Positions 10,990-21,484 of a DNA stretch of 64,000 nucleotides are shown here, in pieces. The DNA comes from Boswellia sacra (Eukaryota; Streptophyta; Magnoliopsida; Sapindales; Burseraceae). Location of the stretch: assembly GCA_013180625.2 (NCBI GenBank), contig SNVD02004722.1, forward strand, positions 1 through 64,000, in the 5' to 3' direction. The position numbers were made by a program, and so were the translations under genes. Positions within the stretch are counted from its first letter, which is position 1, and each line of letters starts with the position of its first letter. A model generated the notes under the pieces. The model saw only the letters and a list, made by a program, of their open reading frames with translations. It was not told the origin of the DNA and did no database searches.

Positions 10990-12243
10990 ATGTCCAAACC
11001 TACCAAACCTCCCACCATCACTAAAAATCCCAAAACAACAACAAACCATCCAAACATCGGGTTCATGGGCTGATAAGTTGAGAGTGGCTGAGGCTGGCAC
11101 TCGCTTTTCTTTGGATTCAGTTGTGTGCAAGGTGCCAGGATTGGTCTTTGTGTTACCTGATGAGTTAATAGATGATGATGAGTTTGAGCGGTTGCGGTGC
11201 ATTGTGGGTTTTTTCCTGGGTTGTGACATGCCTTTCCATGTTGTGTGTTCTATTGTCATGCGCGTTTGAAAATCTAGTATTTTAGAGGATGTTCGTTCCA
11301 CAGGCACAGGTTTCCTAATCTTTCGCTTCAGGATCGGGGATGAGGTCCATGATATTTTAAAGAGAGGACCTTGGATGTTTGGGGGAAAAAACATCATCCT
11401 GCAGTAATGGAATCCCCACTTCTCTTTTGATAAGAATCAGAGCTCTAGGATTCCTGTTTGGTTTAGACTGCATGGGCTACCTGTTCCACTGTGGCCGGCA
11501 AGAGCTCTTAGCAGTGTTTCTAGTATGGTCGGATGGCCACTTTCATGTGACAAAATGACTTATGAGCAGACTTGATTATCTTTTGCTCAGGTTTGTGTTG
11601 AGTTAAATGCGGAGCATTCTCTAATGCATGATTTTCATATTCGGTGCAAACTATCTACTAAGCCTATCAAAATCATAGTGGAATATAAGTGGAAACCAAA
11701 ACACTATACCAAGTGTTGTTTGTTTGGACATACCTGTCCTATGCCTGTTATGCACTCTACACCTAGTGGGGCCGAGGCACCAGTTGCTACTACAAACCCA
11801 TTTGTCGAGGGACAAGGGGATGGGTATTGCCCCTCTTGTTGCAATAGCAGTTCATAGCAGTTGCTGCCTTAGCGATTGCAGGTCCAGTTATAGGTAATAA
11901 GGCCTTGATGGTCGTTCCTACGGATGACACTACGTCATCAGTTTCAGGTTCAGAGTCTAAGTCGAGTTTTGACTCACCTACTATTTTTTAGGTAGATCAG
12001 CATAGGCTTTTGAGTTTTTCGCCATGTAATTTGAATAAGGAGATTTCCTTATCTGACGATTCAACGGATCCACCTCTTTTGGTGCATGAACAAGCTGACT
12101 CCAAGATTTCTACTTGCTTGCCTAAGGATCATTCATCTGGTGGAAGCCGAATGAGCAAGAAGTCCAATGAGGGTAATGATGATAGGGGGCAAGTGCCCCT
12201 ACTGACTATTTTCTTCCAACTTATTTTTTCCAATTTTCTATGA
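10990..12243 (+). pseudogene. LINE ORF1 with DUF4283-like domain (copy E3), broken
   Basis: The ATG at 10990 starts a Pro/Thr/Asn-rich leader. DUF4283 blocks follow (LRCIVGFFLGCDMPFHV, then GPWMFGGKNIIL), with a zinc knuckle KCCLFGHTC and a variable acidic C-terminus. There are several stops. The last open segment ends TGA at 12241-12243, and that TGA overlaps the ORF2 ATG at 12240 (ATGA). ORF1 proteins of this type are taken to be RNA-binding gag-like proteins of L1 elements. Confidence 0.8.
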
Positions 12244-15200
12244 TAGAAAGTTGAAATATTAGAGGCCTTAATGGCTTCTCTCCGTAGAGGGTGGTAAGGA
12301 ATTGGATATCTAGATTTGCTTTGAGTATTATTGGTCTTCTAGAGACTAAGATTGATCAGCAGCATATTGAGTCAGTGGTTTCAGCAATCTGTCCTGCTTG
12401 GGGTTTTCTATCGAATGTCACAGATTTGATTGCTTGTAGAATTTTAGTTTGTTGGGACCTTATGTTGTATAGTATTAGCAGTTTGCAGTGTTCTCCTTAG
12501 TGGGTTGCTTGTCGGGTTACCAGATTATTCAATAATATTTCATTTGGGTTGGCCTTTATTTATGGTTCTAATGACCCGGGTACTTGTCAGCAGTTATGGG
12601 ACTTTATCAGGGATCAGTTTGTAGCTTTTGGGGATTTATTGTGAATGGCTTTGGGTGATTTCAATGCTGTCTTGAGGTCTTCAGACAAGGTTGGTAGGGA
12701 TCAGACTTAGCATGGTTATATGGATGAATTTGGGTAGTGTATTCATGATGTAGAGTTGATCAAGGTTCCAACTTCTAGGCTTCGTTACACCTGGCATAAT
12801 GGATAACAGGGAGATGGGACCATTATGAGGGCACTTGACTGGAGCTTTGGTAGTTCTTCCTGGTTCTCAGCTTGGCCAGGTACCGTTTCAGAGATTCTCC
12901 CTAGGGATGTTTCGAATCATTGTGCTATGGCTATTCGGTTGGGCAATAAGAGACATCGAGGGCCCATTCCTTTTAAGTTTCTGAATTTTTGGGCTGATTG
13001 AGAGGATTTTTTAGAGGTTGTTCAAAAGGTGTGGAATTCGACAGTGGATGGCAACCCCATGTATCGTTTCACTTAGAAGCTTGGTATGCTAAAGCGAGAA
13101 CTTAGGACTTTCCATGGTCGGACTTCTAGTAACATTTCCAATAGGGTTATTGAGGCTCGGGCTCAGTGGGTTGCGGCTCAGACTGCTTTGGATACGGACC
13201 CGTTTTCAGCAGAGTGCATTTCAGCTGAGAGGGATCTTTGTAAGCAATATTCTAGACTTTGTTAGGATGAGTAGGCTTTCTTTCATCAGAGATCTGGAGT
13301 CCAGTGGCTCACTCTAGGGGATAGAAACACAAAGTTCTTTCACAGATCTTTGATCCATAAACAAATCAGGAATCAAATTCATCGGCTTGAGGATGAGGAT
13401 GGTACGGTGATTACTGACAAAGGCGATTTGGGCTGGCTAGCAGTGGGTTTTTTTTAGGGACTCCTTACTGCTCCTATCCGACCTTCTGTTGTGAATGCTT
13501 CTAGATTCTTTTCTCGACGGGTTTCAAAGGAGATGTTGCCTTCTTTAGTCTACCCCATTACTGATGATGAGATCAAGATAACTTTTTTCTCTATCCTCGA
13601 TGACAAAGCTCCTGGGCCAGATGGATACACCTCTTTGTTTTTTAAGAGAGCTTGGGGGATAATTGGTGCCGAGTTTAGAGCTGTTGTACGACATTTTTTT
13701 ACTACCTATCAGATGCCTAGATGTGTTAACGCTACCAGGATTGCTTTGGTTCCCAAGGTGGAGCGACCGAGGACTATGAGTGACTTTAGACCAATTTCCT
13801 ATTGCAATGTGCTTTATAAGTGTATCTCAAAAGTGATTGTGAATCAGTTTAAAGCAGTTTTACCTGATGTAATTGGGAGTTCACAGTCTGTTTTTGTCCC
13901 AAAGAGGAAGATTTCTGATGCTATTTTGCTGACATAGGAGTTCATGCATAACTACCATATGGGGAGTTCACCACTGCGGTATGCACTAAAAGTGGATCTT
14001 CGTAAAGCTTTTGATACAGTCAGTTGGGATCTCATTTGTGTGGGGCTACGGACTATTGGTATTCTGGAGTCTATGATTCAGTGGATAGAGACCTGCCTAT
14101 CCTCTACACACTTCTCAATTTCGTTGAATAGAGAGCTCCATGGTTTCTTTACTGTATCTAGAGGAGTTCAACAAGGTAATCCTTTATCACCGTACCTTTT
14201 CGTGTTAGCTACGGAGGGGTTGAGTGGTATTCTTCGAGAGGCCGCTTAGAGGCCCAGATTCCATTTTCATTAGCGGTGTCAACATGTATCCTTAACCCAT
14301 CTTTGCTTTGCAGATGATCCGATGGTTTTTTGTAGGGCAAATGAGGATTCTGTAAGTGTTGTCAGAGATGCTTTAGACGAGTTTACATGGCTTTAGTTGG
14401 TTATCAATTCAGCCAGGAGTCATGTCTTCTTTTCAAGGGTTAATAAGGAGGAACAAGTCGATTTACATGCTATCCTTGATTTTCAAATTGGAACTTTACC
14501 AATCAGGTATTTGGGAGCTCTTCTGATTAGTAGTCATTTGCGTCTCTCAGATTGTGCACCTTTGATTAAGAGGATTGTGTCTAAGATTCGGTTATGGACA
14601 TCCATGACTTTGACTTATGCTGGTCAACTCCAGTTAATTAAATCAATGCTGTTCTCTATCCAGGTCTATTGGTCCTCCATGTTCATCTTGCCTACAGCTA
14701 TGGTGCAGAGGATTGAGGGTATTCTGGCTGTTTTCCTTTGGAGTGGTACTTCTTTATGTTGTTTTAGGACAAAAGTAGCTTGGACTTTGGTTTATTACCC
14801 TTTAAAGGAGGGAGGTTTGGGAATCAAACGGGTTAAGGATTAGAACTGGGCGGCTATTTTGAAGCATATTTAGAGGTTGCTCTTGGACAAGTCCTCCACT
14901 TGGTCTTTATGCGATCATCGTGTGCTTCTTTGGGGTCGATCTTTTTGGTAGGTTCGGGTTACTTCTGGCGCCTCGTGGTCCTGGCGGAAGATTCTTCAAA
15001 GTAGGGATAGGTGCAGAGGTAAATTTGTCACTTGTATTAGAGATGGCAGGGACACCTCTCTTTGGTAGGATTATTGGCTTTTGCAAGGACTCTTATGTTC
15101 TTTGTTTTCTTTCCAAACTTTATCTTCTAGGGACCTTCCTCTGGATGCTAGGGTGTCAGATATTATTCAAGGTGGGGATTGGGTTTTTCCTCTTGGAGGG

Positions 15201-15853
15201 CCGGATCTTCAATTGATTTGGGACTCAATCAGGTTATTTCCGACTATTGGGGCTCCAGATCACCAGGTTTGGAAGGGGCATTCTTCGGGTATCTTTTCCA
15301 TTGACTCAGCTTGGGATATTCTACGGGGTAGACGATCGGTGAACTCTATTCATCATCTTCTATGGTTCTCGCACTATGTCCCCAGACACTCTTTTATCCT
15401 TTGGCTCACCTCTTTAAGGAGGTTGCATACTGTGGATCATCTTCGATGTCATGGCACAATATCCTCTACAGCTTATGCTCTGTGTGGATAGGATACAGAG
15501 ATGCATAGGCATCTTTTCTTTCACTATCTTTTTTTTGCTTCCATTTGGCGAGAGATGATAGAGAAGACTCTCATGGCATGGCCGTCTTTTTCTTAGGGTT
15601 CGCTTCTTCAGTGGTCCTCCCTTCATCTTCAGAGTCGAAAGGATTTTCGACATGTGCTTGCGCGGTTGGTTCTATTTGCCACAATTCATTTTATTTGGTA
15701 TGAGAGGAACAATCGTATTTTTCAGCAGCAATGTCGGACTCGTCAGGAAATCATAAGGGATATTTATGAATTGGTTTAGATTTGGGTTCTTGACTTAAAG
15801 GAAAAGTTTGTGATCTCCATGCAGTTTCGTGCCATTTGGGATATAGTTGGCTA
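12240..15853 (+). pseudogene. LINE ORF2: endonuclease, RT and zf-RVT-like region (copy E3), broken
   Basis: It starts at the ATG overlapping the ORF1 stop. The AP-type endonuclease is shown by IIGLLETKIDQQ (Glu), LGDFNAV (Asp/Asn), GYMDEFG, LDWSFG and a later VSNHCAM (normally SDH). RT blocks are DDKAPGPDGYTSLFFK, RPISYCNVLYKCISK, ALKVDLRKAFDTVSWD, GNPLSPYLFVLATEG and the catalytic box CFADDPMVF near 14310. The C-terminal region (FSIDSAWDILRG, RHSFILWL, YALCG) resembles zf-RVT. No RNase H domain is visible. At least ten stops or frameshifts are present. Confidence 0.88.
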
Positions 15854-16073
15854 GTTTGCTTGGTCTTTTTGCCTAAGGCTTGTGCGCCTTTTCTGGCTTT
15901 GGTCTTGCTTTGTTTGGGCTGTTTTTGGTCCTTGTTTTTTTTTTGGATTTAATTTTATCCTGTGTTTCCTTCTAAACTTTTGAGTCCTTTGTGAGTCGCT
16001 TGGGGTATGCCCTTCGTCTCATGTATATTGGTTTTTCTTCAATGTAATTATTAATTTTTCCAAAAAAACAAAA

Positions 16074-16132
16074 AGTTTAGAGTTTAGGGTTTAACGTTTA
16101 GGGTCTAGGGTTTAGGGAAGGAGGGTTTAGGG
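16074..16132 (+). repeat. Degenerate telomeric repeat tract
   Basis: TTTAGAG, TTTAGGG, TTTAACG, TTTAGGG, TCTAGGG, TTTAGGG and AAGGAGGG units. The tract begins AAAAA|GTTTAG and ends with TTTAGG before the A4 5' UTR (GAACTTGGAAAGG). Confidence 0.88.
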
Positions 16133-18362
16133 AACTTGGAAAGGAGAAAATTTTTCTCTCAACTAGGGTTGCCGAAGCTACTGTTTACTCCGGTCGATAG
16201 GCAAATCAGCCTTTGAGATTTATATATGTTATAGATCGGGGTATCCTGAGTAAACTTTCCTTTTGGACTGCCCTCGAATTCTGGCCAGAAAATGACCAAA
16301 ATCAACAAAAACAGTGTTCGGATTTACTAGTCATCATCATCTGCGAGCGAGTGAGACATCACCTTCACCACCATTGTGTTGGTCTTGGCCCGTTCTACAA
16401 CTCTCCCTTCATCACTGCTGCTTGGTTCATCCGGCAACACCCCCGTCCACGGCCATAAAGTTTTGGAACATCACCGTTCATCGCCGCCACTCACCGATGA
16501 TCGACGAGTGGCATCTCACTATTGAGCAACACTCTACAACTTTCCTTTCATCACTGCCGCCTGATTCGGCCGATAACATCCTCGTCCACAGCAAAAAAGT
16601 TTTGAAACCACTATTAATCACCACCACTTTCTGGCAACCGGCGAGTGGCATCTCACCTCCACCACCACCTTATAGATCGAGCAACGCTGACCAACTTTTT
16701 CTTCTTGGCTGTCATCCGTTTCCAACTGCAAGTTCCTCAAGTCGCCATCTTTTCATTTCGGGTGATACTATTCACAACCGTTGCACTGTTCTTCCGACAG
16801 GAGATATTGATCATCAAAACTCGACCAGATTGTTACTTAGGTTATTTCACACAACTTTACCTCTTGGTCAACCTTCTAATTCGTTGTGGTTACCAAGTTT
16901 TTTAAGAGACGACGACAGAAGCCCACCTCGCCTTTGTGCCTGGTTTGTGCTCGTTCTCCTTAGCTCTTTATGAAATGTGATTGACTTGCTTGTGGTTTGA
17001 TCAATGGATCCGCCTAAGGCAAATTGGGCCGACAAAGTTAAGATCACTAATTTGGGCGCCCGTTGCAAATTGATTTCGGTTCGCCCTAGGAAACCGGGTA
17101 CAGTCCTTGAGATCCCGGATGAGATCATTGATGAGAATGTGACCGAATGACGTAGATGTCTTGTTGGCTTCTTTCCGGGATATGTAATGCCCTTTCATGC
17201 TGGACGTTTGATGGCCATACGTGCATGAAAATCTAGCAGTCTAGAGGACGTCTGCTCCACAAATAAGGGATCTCTTATCTTCCATTATCGAACTAATGAT
17301 GAGGTATATGCAATCATTGCTCGCGATCCTTGGATTTTTGGAGTTAAATTCATTTGCTTGCAGCCATGCCATCCGTATTGTAATTTCAATGCTAATCAGT
17401 TCAAGACAATACTAGTCTGGATCTGTTTGTATGGCCTGCCTTTTCCCTTGTGGATAACCAAAGGCCTTAGCATTGTTTCTAGCATGGTTGGAAAGCCTAT
17501 CTCTTATGACAATATGACTTCTGATCTCTCCAGATTAGAATATGTGAGGGTTTGTGTTTATTTCGATGCAAGTCACCCTCCTATTGAGAACTTCGAGTTC
17601 AAATGCAAACTATTTCCTGAGCCAATCCAAATTCAAGTTGAATATGAGTGGACTCCAAGACGTTGCCCAAAATGTTGTATTTTTTGTCACCATTGTTCGG
17701 AACTGGTAAAGACCTCAGGTCAGGATAAAAATAAGGCAAATCCCTCTAATGGTGCCCCTTTCAATTCAGTTCAGATTCCCTAGTGCAAGTTATCCCTCCT
17801 AAGCCTGCTATAGTTTTGAGCATAGAGTCAGTATCAGATTCTGACTCTCTATCTTCTTTTGCGACCGATCAAGGTAGGCTTTTGGGTGCTATCCAGTGTT
17901 CTACAAATCGTGAGGCATCTGTTTCGTCCGGGTGGATAAACACAGCACAACCTACTGAGTCTTCTCCATCTCGTTTTGAGCCTTTTAATAGGCTAACTGA
18001 TGAGGATCAATCTAATGGGATTGATCATACTCATTCGAACACCACAGCTACTCCTATAAAAAAGGGTAAGAAGAAGAAGAACAAGAAGGTTTAAAGCTTT
18101 ACTTTATTGTACTTGTTTTTCCTTTTCTTTATATTTGCACCATTTTGGTCATTTTTTTGTTTCCCTTTTATTCTTAGGGCATTTATGGTCATTGGAAATC
18201 TTGTTTTGTTTAGGCCTCCTGTGGCCTTTATTTGATGTTGTTAAGGTCATTTGTGGCACTTTTGGTTTTTCTCTGTTACACTTTACGTCCTATTTGTAAT
18301 TCTTGGGGTATGCCCCTCGGATTCTTGTACATCTTTTTGGATCTATAATATAACTTAAACTT
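16133..18362 (+). mobile_element. Family A LINE, copy A4, full length except the extreme 3' end
   Basis: A complete 5' UTR (about 870 bp, with repeated ACTGTTCA/ACTATTCA motifs) is followed by ORF1 and a 3' UTR with GGGGTATGCCCC near 18307. The copy ends ...AACTTAAACTT at 18362. The last bases, the poly(A) and any telomeric tract are gone, replaced by the foldback element. Confidence 0.86.
17004..18094 (+). pseudogene. LINE ORF1 (copy A4), broken
   Basis: The ATG is in the family position but codons are deleted just after it, so MDPPKANWADK replaces the usual spacing. TGA and frameshifts interrupt the N-terminal third. The segment 17358-17783 is open, from QPCHPYCNFNANQ through the DUF4283 end (GLPFPLWITKGLSIVSSMVG) to the zinc knuckle (RCPKCCIFCHHC, in which the conserved Gly is Cys). 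A frameshift at about 17783 leads to the C-terminal Ser/Asp-rich region and lysine tail. Confidence 0.8.
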
Positions 18363-18366
18363 ACCC

Positions 18367-18589
18367 GGAACGGGGCCTTATAGGACACCCTCTTTTACCC
18401 GCGTGTCAGGCTACAGTCGCACACAGTCCAGTATTGTCCGCTTTGGGTCCACCGACCCTCACGGTTTTGTCCCCCGGTACTACCCTGTCTTGGGGAACGG
18501 GGCCTTATAGGACACCCTCTATTACCCTCAAGGGATTATTCCCAGGAGCGCCTCCCCCCACTCGAACCCATGACCCATAGGTCAATGGA
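18367..18589 (+). repeat. Left arm of 223-bp inverted repeat
   Basis: From GGAACGGGGCC to GGTCAATGGA. By eye it is the exact reverse complement of 18617-18839. The 27-base loop (18590-18616) holds GAGTACCATTCGAG. Arms this uniform next to heavily mutated LINEs suggest recent insertion, gene conversion or strong foldback maintenance. Confidence 0.9.
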
Positions 18590-18616
18590 GTTCAACATGA
18601 GTACCATTCGAGCAAA

Positions 18617-18839
18617 TCCATTGACCTATGGGTCATGGGTTCGAGTGGGGGGAGGCGCTCCTGGGAATAATCCCTTGAGGGTAATAGAGGGTGTCCTATA
18701 AGGCCCCGTTCCCCAAGACAGGGTAGTACCGGGGGACAAAACCGTGAGGGTCGGTGGACCCAAAGCGGACAATACTGGACTGTGTGCGACTGTAGCCTGA
18801 CACGCGGGTAAAAGAGGGTGTCCTATAAGGCCCCGTTCC
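18617..18839 (-). repeat. Right arm of 223-bp inverted repeat
   Basis: Reverse complement of 18367-18589, starting TCCATTGACC and ending GGCCCCGTTCC. It would form a long hairpin in single-stranded DNA or RNA. Confidence 0.9.
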
Positions 18840-18860
18840 CCGGTGGGCAGGGGTCCGGTC

Positions 18861-18890
18861 GTTACATAAAAAGGCGCCTTTTTATGTAAC
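18861..18890. repeat. 30-base perfect palindrome
   Basis: GTTACATAAAAAGGC followed by its exact complement GCCTTTTTATGTAAC, a fully symmetric sequence just outside the long inverted repeat. It may be a relic of fused terminal repeats. Confidence 0.9.
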
Positions 18891-19263
18891 AGTCTGCATT
18901 CTGCCTACAGTACACTCCAAGGTATTGTCCGCTTTGGGGAACGGGGCCTCAAGGGACACCCTCTATTACCCTCACGGTTTTATCCCCCGGTACTACCCTG
19001 TCTTGGGGGAGGCGCTCCTGGGAATAATCCTTTGAGGGTAATAGAGGGAGCACATATCCAGGTATTGTCCGCTTTGGGGAACGGGGCCTCAAGGGACACC
19101 CTCTATTACCCTCACGGTTTTGTCCCCCGGTACTACCTTGTCTTGGGGAACGGGGCCTTATAGGACACCCTCTATTACCCTCAAAGGATTATTCCCAGGA
19201 GCGCCTCCCCCACTCGAACCCATGACCCATAGGTCAATGGCGTTCAAAGTGAGTACCATTCGA

Positions 19264-21441
19264 AACTAGGGTCGTCAGAGTTACTGTTCACTCCAACCAA
19301 TAGGTGAAATAGCCTTTCAGATTACATATTTTGCAGATCGAAGTATCCTGAGTAAACTTTCCTTCTTGACCCCCCTCAAATTCTGGCCGAAAAACGTCCA
19401 AAATTGCCAAAAACAGTGTTTAGATTGACTATTCATCACTACCGACGAGCGAGTAAAATGTCACCTCCACCACCATCACGTTGGTCTTGGCCCGTTCTAC
19501 AACTTTTCCTTCATCACTGACACTTGATTCGTCTGGCAACACGCTCGTCCACGGCCAAAAAAAATTTCGAAATACCACTATTCACCGTCGCCACCGACTG
19601 GCGATTGGCGAGTAGCATCTCACCTCCACCACCATCTTGTAGATTAGACAACGCTTTACAACTTTTCCTTCATCATTGTTGCCTGATTCGTCCGGCAACA
19701 CCCTCGTCCATGTCTAAAAAGTTTTGGAATACCACTATTCACCACCGCTACTTACCAGCGATCGGCAAGTGGCACCTCATCTCCATTACCACCTTGTAGA
19801 TCGAGCAATGCTGATCAACTTTTCCTTCTGTACCGCCATCCGTTTCCTACCGTAACGCCCTCAAATCATCATTTCCTCATTCGGGGGATACTATTCACGC
19901 TGTGGATACTGTTCATCCGATCGGCACTGTTCATCAACCCAAACAGATTGTTCCTCAGGTTATTTCTTGTAACTTTACCTCTTGGTCGGCCTCTTGATTC
20001 CTTACGGTTACCAAGTTTTTAAGAGACAACGACAGAAGCCCACCTCACCCCGATGCCTGGTTTGCTCTCGTTCTCCTTCGCTATTTATGAACCTTGATTG
20101 ACTTGATTGTGGTTTTAATCAATGGATCCGCGTAAGGCCAATCATTCTAGTTCTTAGGCTGACAAAGTTAAAATCACTGATTCAAGCGCCTGTTGCAAGT
20201 TGAACCTGGTGCCCCCCAAGAATCCGGGTACAGTGCTTGAGATCCCGATGAGATTGTCAATGAGAATGTGGCCGAATGGCGTAGATGTCTTGTTGACTTA
20301 TTTCTGAGATATTTGATGCCATTTTATGCTGCATGCTCGATGGCCATGCGTGCATGGAAATCTAGCAATCTAGAGGACGTTCGCTCTGCTAAACAGGGTG
20401 TTTTAATCTTTCGTTTTCGAATTGAGGATGAGGCCCGTGAAGTCTTTGGTTGCGGTCCTTGGATGTTTGGAGGTAAATATATTTACTTACGACCATGGCA
20501 TCTGCATATTAATTTTAGTAAAGATCAAATGTCAAGGATCCCAGTTTGGATCCGTTTGTATGGCCTACCATTTCCTTTGTGGACAATCAACGACCTTAGC
20601 ATTGTTTCCAGCATGGTTGCGTTTCCTATCTCTTGTGACAAAATGATCTCTGATCTTTCCATATTAGAGTATGCGAGGGTATGTGTTATTATTAAAGCAT
20701 ATCACCCCCCAGTAAATAACTTCGAATTCAGATTTAAACTCTCTCCCAGGTCTATCCAAATTCAAGTTGAGTATGAATATATTTTGAAACGTTGTCCCAA
20801 CTATTGTCAGTTTGGCCACTGTTGTCTGAAACCGATAAGGGTAAGGAAGTGACCAAGGTCACTAAGAATTTGAAAATTATTGCTCTTCCAACAGTTTCTG
20901 CAGTGCAAGATATGCCTCCTAAAGCTGCTACAGATTTTAGTACAGAGTCAGTCTTAAATTCTGATTCTTTATCTCCATATGTGACAGATCAGGGTAGACT
21001 TTTGGGTTCTATCCAATGTTCTACCAACCATGAGGCATCTCATTCATCAAGGTGGATAAATGCAGGACAACCTCCCATGCTTTCTCCCTCTCCTTTTGAG
21101 CCTTTGAATAGGCTGAGTGATGAGGATCATTCCGATAGGACTGATCATACTCACTCAGATACCCCGGCTACCCTTGTAAAAAGGGGCAAGAAGAAGAAGA
21201 ATAAGAAAGGTTAGAGCTTTTACTTTTTTATTTGAACAATTAAGGTCATTGTTGTTTTTCCTTTTAGGTCATTTATGGTCTTTAAATTTTAAGTTGTTGT
21301 TAAGGCCGTTTGCGATCCTTTATTTGGTTTTCCTTTTGTTCGACTTGACGTCCTAGTTGTATTTCTTAGGGTATGCCCCTTGGATTTGTGTACATTATTT
21401 TTTTTGGATTTATATTACAAATTAACTTTTCCAAAAAAAAA
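19264..21441 (+). mobile_element. Family A LINE, copy A5
   Basis: It starts AACTAGGGTCGTCAGAG, about 30 bp inside the usual 5' UTR start, directly against the foldback element. ORF1, a 3' UTR with GGGTATGCCCC near 21369, and poly(A) (21433-21441) follow. The telomere-like tract after it is highly degenerate. Confidence 0.86.
20122..21214 (+). pseudogene. LINE ORF1 (copy A5), broken
   Basis: The ATG is at the family position; TAG replaces Trp in the GSWADK motif. A frameshift near 20250 separates the N-terminus from a long open segment (20268-20852) covering DUF4283, from EWRRCLVDLF to GLPFPLWTINDLSIVSSMV, and a degraded zinc knuckle (NYCQFGHCC). A deletion near 20830 removes the spacer after the knuckle and shifts the frame to the C-terminal segment (20792-21214), which ends in a lysine tail. 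Confidence 0.8.
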
Positions 21442-21484
21442 TTTTGGGGTTTGGGGTTTGGGGTCCTGGGTTTTGGGTTTATGG
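21442..21484 (+). repeat. Degenerate telomere-like tract (TTTGGGG type)
   Basis: TTTTGGGG, TTTGGGG, TTTGGGG, TCCTGGG, TTTTGGG and TTTATGGG units instead of TTTAGGG. The sequence change is A-to-G within the unit. Confidence 0.8.

Larger units (their letters stand above)
10219..16073 (+). mobile_element. Family B LINE, copy E3, near full length with a chimeric 5' UTR
   Basis: The first ~570 bp are a family A 5' UTR. Near 10790 the sequence changes to the distal part of a family B 5' UTR (TTTTGGTGACTGGTTTG, also seen near 45010). ORF1 and ORF2 follow, then a family B 3' UTR with a GGGGTATGCCC hairpin near 16002, and an interrupted poly(A) (16060-16073). Degenerate telomeric repeats follow. This is one of two copies that keep a nearly complete ORF1-ORF2 layout of family B. 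Confidence 0.88.
18363..19263. mobile_element. GC-rich foldback element between two LINE copies
   Basis: About 900 bp with no similarity to the LINEs. It contains a perfect-looking inverted repeat (18367-18589 and 18617-18839), a 30-base palindrome (18861-18890), two direct copies of an 85-bp block (about 18922-19007 and 19062-19146), and a third copy of the inner arm (about 19142-19263) ending GTACCATTCGA. The arms contain a GGGTTCGAGT box-B-like motif. It replaces the 3' end of A4 and the first ~30 bp of A5. I do not recognise the family; it carries no protein-coding region. Confidence 0.7.

Noticed and set aside
16314..16973. 219-codon open frame on plus, rich in His, Ser and Pro
   Set aside because: It lies in the 5' UTR of A4, is low complexity, and is not open in the other family A copies.
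18590..18660. A tRNA gene in the foldback element
   Set aside because: There is a box-B-like GGGTTCGAGT but no complete cloverleaf that I could fold by eye; a tRNA-related origin is possible but a gene is not supported.
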